6,638 bases of DNA from CAYFIW01 sp964500645 (GTDB taxonomy: Bacteria > Chloroflexota > Dehalococcoidia > Lucifugimonadales > UBA826): contig CAZCOH010000076.1 of NCBI GenBank assembly GCA_964500645.1, positions 1-6,638 of the forward strand, read 5' to 3'. Positions 5,910 through 6,638 of the stretch are shown here, one piece after another. Numbering within the stretch: the first letter of the stretch is position 1; each line of letters begins with the position of its first letter. Made by a program: the position numbers and the translations under genes. The notes below the pieces were generated by a model. It was not told the origin of the DNA and ran no database searches. It saw nothing but the letters and a program-made list of their open reading frames with translations.

Positions 5910-6638
5910 CTATATCACCGATCAGACTAGAAGCTCCCGCTTCAGAAAGAGCAACTGCTGCCTTCTCTCCGACTTCATATAAATTACCCAATGATTGAGT
6001 GATTTCAGATGTATATATTTTTGTTCCATTAGCAAGACCTGCCATTGTTCTTATAGTAATTTGAGAGCCAAATGTCTCAGCATAAGCTGCAACTGGTGAA
6101 GTGCAAGAGCCTCCTATAGCAGACACAAACGCACGTTCAGCTGTGATTTCCATTTGAGTTTTATCATCTAAGCAACTACTAACTATGGGCAGAATATCAT
6201 CATTCCTGCACTGAATTAACAGAGCACCTTGACCAACGTCAGGTATTGATTGCCGCAAAGATAAAAAACTTGATGTCTCATTTAATCTCCCAAGCCTTAT
6301 CAAGCCGGCAGCCCCAAGTACAACTCCATCCACAGTGTCTTTTTCAATTAAATTTATCCTGGACTCTACATTACCCCTGATTGGGACAATAACGATATCT
6401 GGCCTCAAATTTAATATCTGGCACGATCTACGTTGACTACTAGTTCCCAATCTGAAGCCTCTAGGTAGATCATCTAACGTGCATTCTTCACGTTGGACTA
6501 TGACATCTCGAGGGTCCATTCGCCTCGTATATCCGGCTATAACTAGATCATCCGGAATGTCTGAGGGGACATCTTTAGCGCTGTGAACAGCTATATCGGC
6601 CTCTCCATCAATCAATGCCTGCTCTATCCTCTTAGCAA
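5902..6638 (-). CDS. hemC: Hydroxymethylbilane synthase (porphobilinogen deaminase), 5' end cut by window edge
   Basis: About 245 residues are visible of an enzyme usually near 300-315 residues; the N-terminal 60-70 lie beyond the right edge. The frame is open to the last base and upstream codons still match the family (AKRIEQALIDGEADIAVHS), so the TTG at 6613-6615 is an internal Leu codon, not the start. HSAKDVP contains the catalytic Asp (Asp84 in E. coli). GTSSQRRSCQ and PIRGNVESR carry the substrate- and cofactor-binding arginines. IGGSCTSPVAAYAE holds the Cys that anchors the dipyrromethane cofactor; the third glycine of the common GGGC motif is Ser here. It polymerises four porphobilinogens to hydroxymethylbilane for the downstream HemD domain. 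The gene order suggests that hemA may precede it outside the window. Confidence 0.96.
   Translation of the reverse strand, partial: AKRIEQALIDGEADIAVHSAKDVPSDIPDDLVIAGYTRRMDPRDVIVQREECTLDDLPRGFRLGTSSQRRSCQILNLRPDIVIVPIRGNVESRINLIEKDTVDGVVLGAAGLIRLGRLNETSSFLSLRQSIPDVGQGALLIQCRNDDILPIVSSCLDDKTQMEITAERAFVSAIGGSCTSPVAAYAETFGSQITIRTMAGLANGTKIYTSEITQSLGNLYEVGEKAAVALSEAGASSLIGDIDG

Noticed and set aside
6613..6615. TTG as the start codon of hemC
   Set aside because: The frame stays open to the window edge and the upstream codons match HemC, whose N-terminal 60-70 residues would otherwise be missing.
1..6638. CRISPR array, insertion sequence, toxin-antitoxin or phage-defence genes
   Set aside because: There are no direct-repeat arrays, transposase-like reading frames or terminal inverted repeats, and the space is filled by identifiable metabolic genes.

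Overview
The window looks like ordinary chromosome from a low-GC bacterium (roughly 40% G+C by eye) that uses Shine-Dalgarno sites and T-box riboswitches. T-boxes are typical of Bacillota and also occur in Chloroflexota and a few other phyla. A nickel superoxide dismutase, a TrpRS N-terminus unlike the Bacillus form as I recall it, and a compact hemC - cobA/hemD - hemB operon together make a marine-type Chloroflexota (Dehalococcoidia/SAR202-like) host my preferred guess, with Bacillota as the alternative. This is inference; nothing in the window fixes the taxonomy.

Left part (1-656): the 5' end of trpS (tryptophanyl-tRNA synthetase) lies on the minus strand and runs off the left edge. It is preceded by a complete T-box leader whose specifier codon reads UGG (Trp), so uncharged tRNA-Trp should switch trpS on. 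A short divergent promoter region separates it from a plus-strand operon.

Middle left (657-2295): three closely spaced plus-strand genes encode a small cupin, a ketopantoate-reductase-family (PanE/ApbA-like) oxidoreductase with its catalytic residues, and a second small cupin. They end at a strong, probably bidirectional, terminator. The substrate of this cassette is unknown.

Middle (2322-3391): a nickel superoxide dismutase gene (sodN, minus strand), with an 18-residue propeptide before the His-Cys-...-Cys nickel hook, is divergent from an S26-family serine peptidase (plus strand). The peptidase is best read as SodX, the protease that removes the propeptide. It has no visible Shine-Dalgarno site, but a TAACAT box lies 6 nt before its ATG, which suggests a leaderless transcript.

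Right part (3399-6638): a minus-strand tetrapyrrole operon is transcribed hemC (5' end cut by the window edge) -> cobA/hemD fusion -> hemB. HemB makes porphobilinogen, HemC polymerises it to hydroxymethylbilane, the HemD half closes it to uroporphyrinogen III, and the CobA half methylates that to precorrin-2 for siroheme/cobalamin. The last gene, hemB, converges on sodX with only 7 bp between the stop codons and no recognisable terminator.

I found no mobile element, CRISPR array, tRNA or rRNA. The least explained parts are the cupin-reductase-cupin cassette and the divergent, possibly leaderless sodX.
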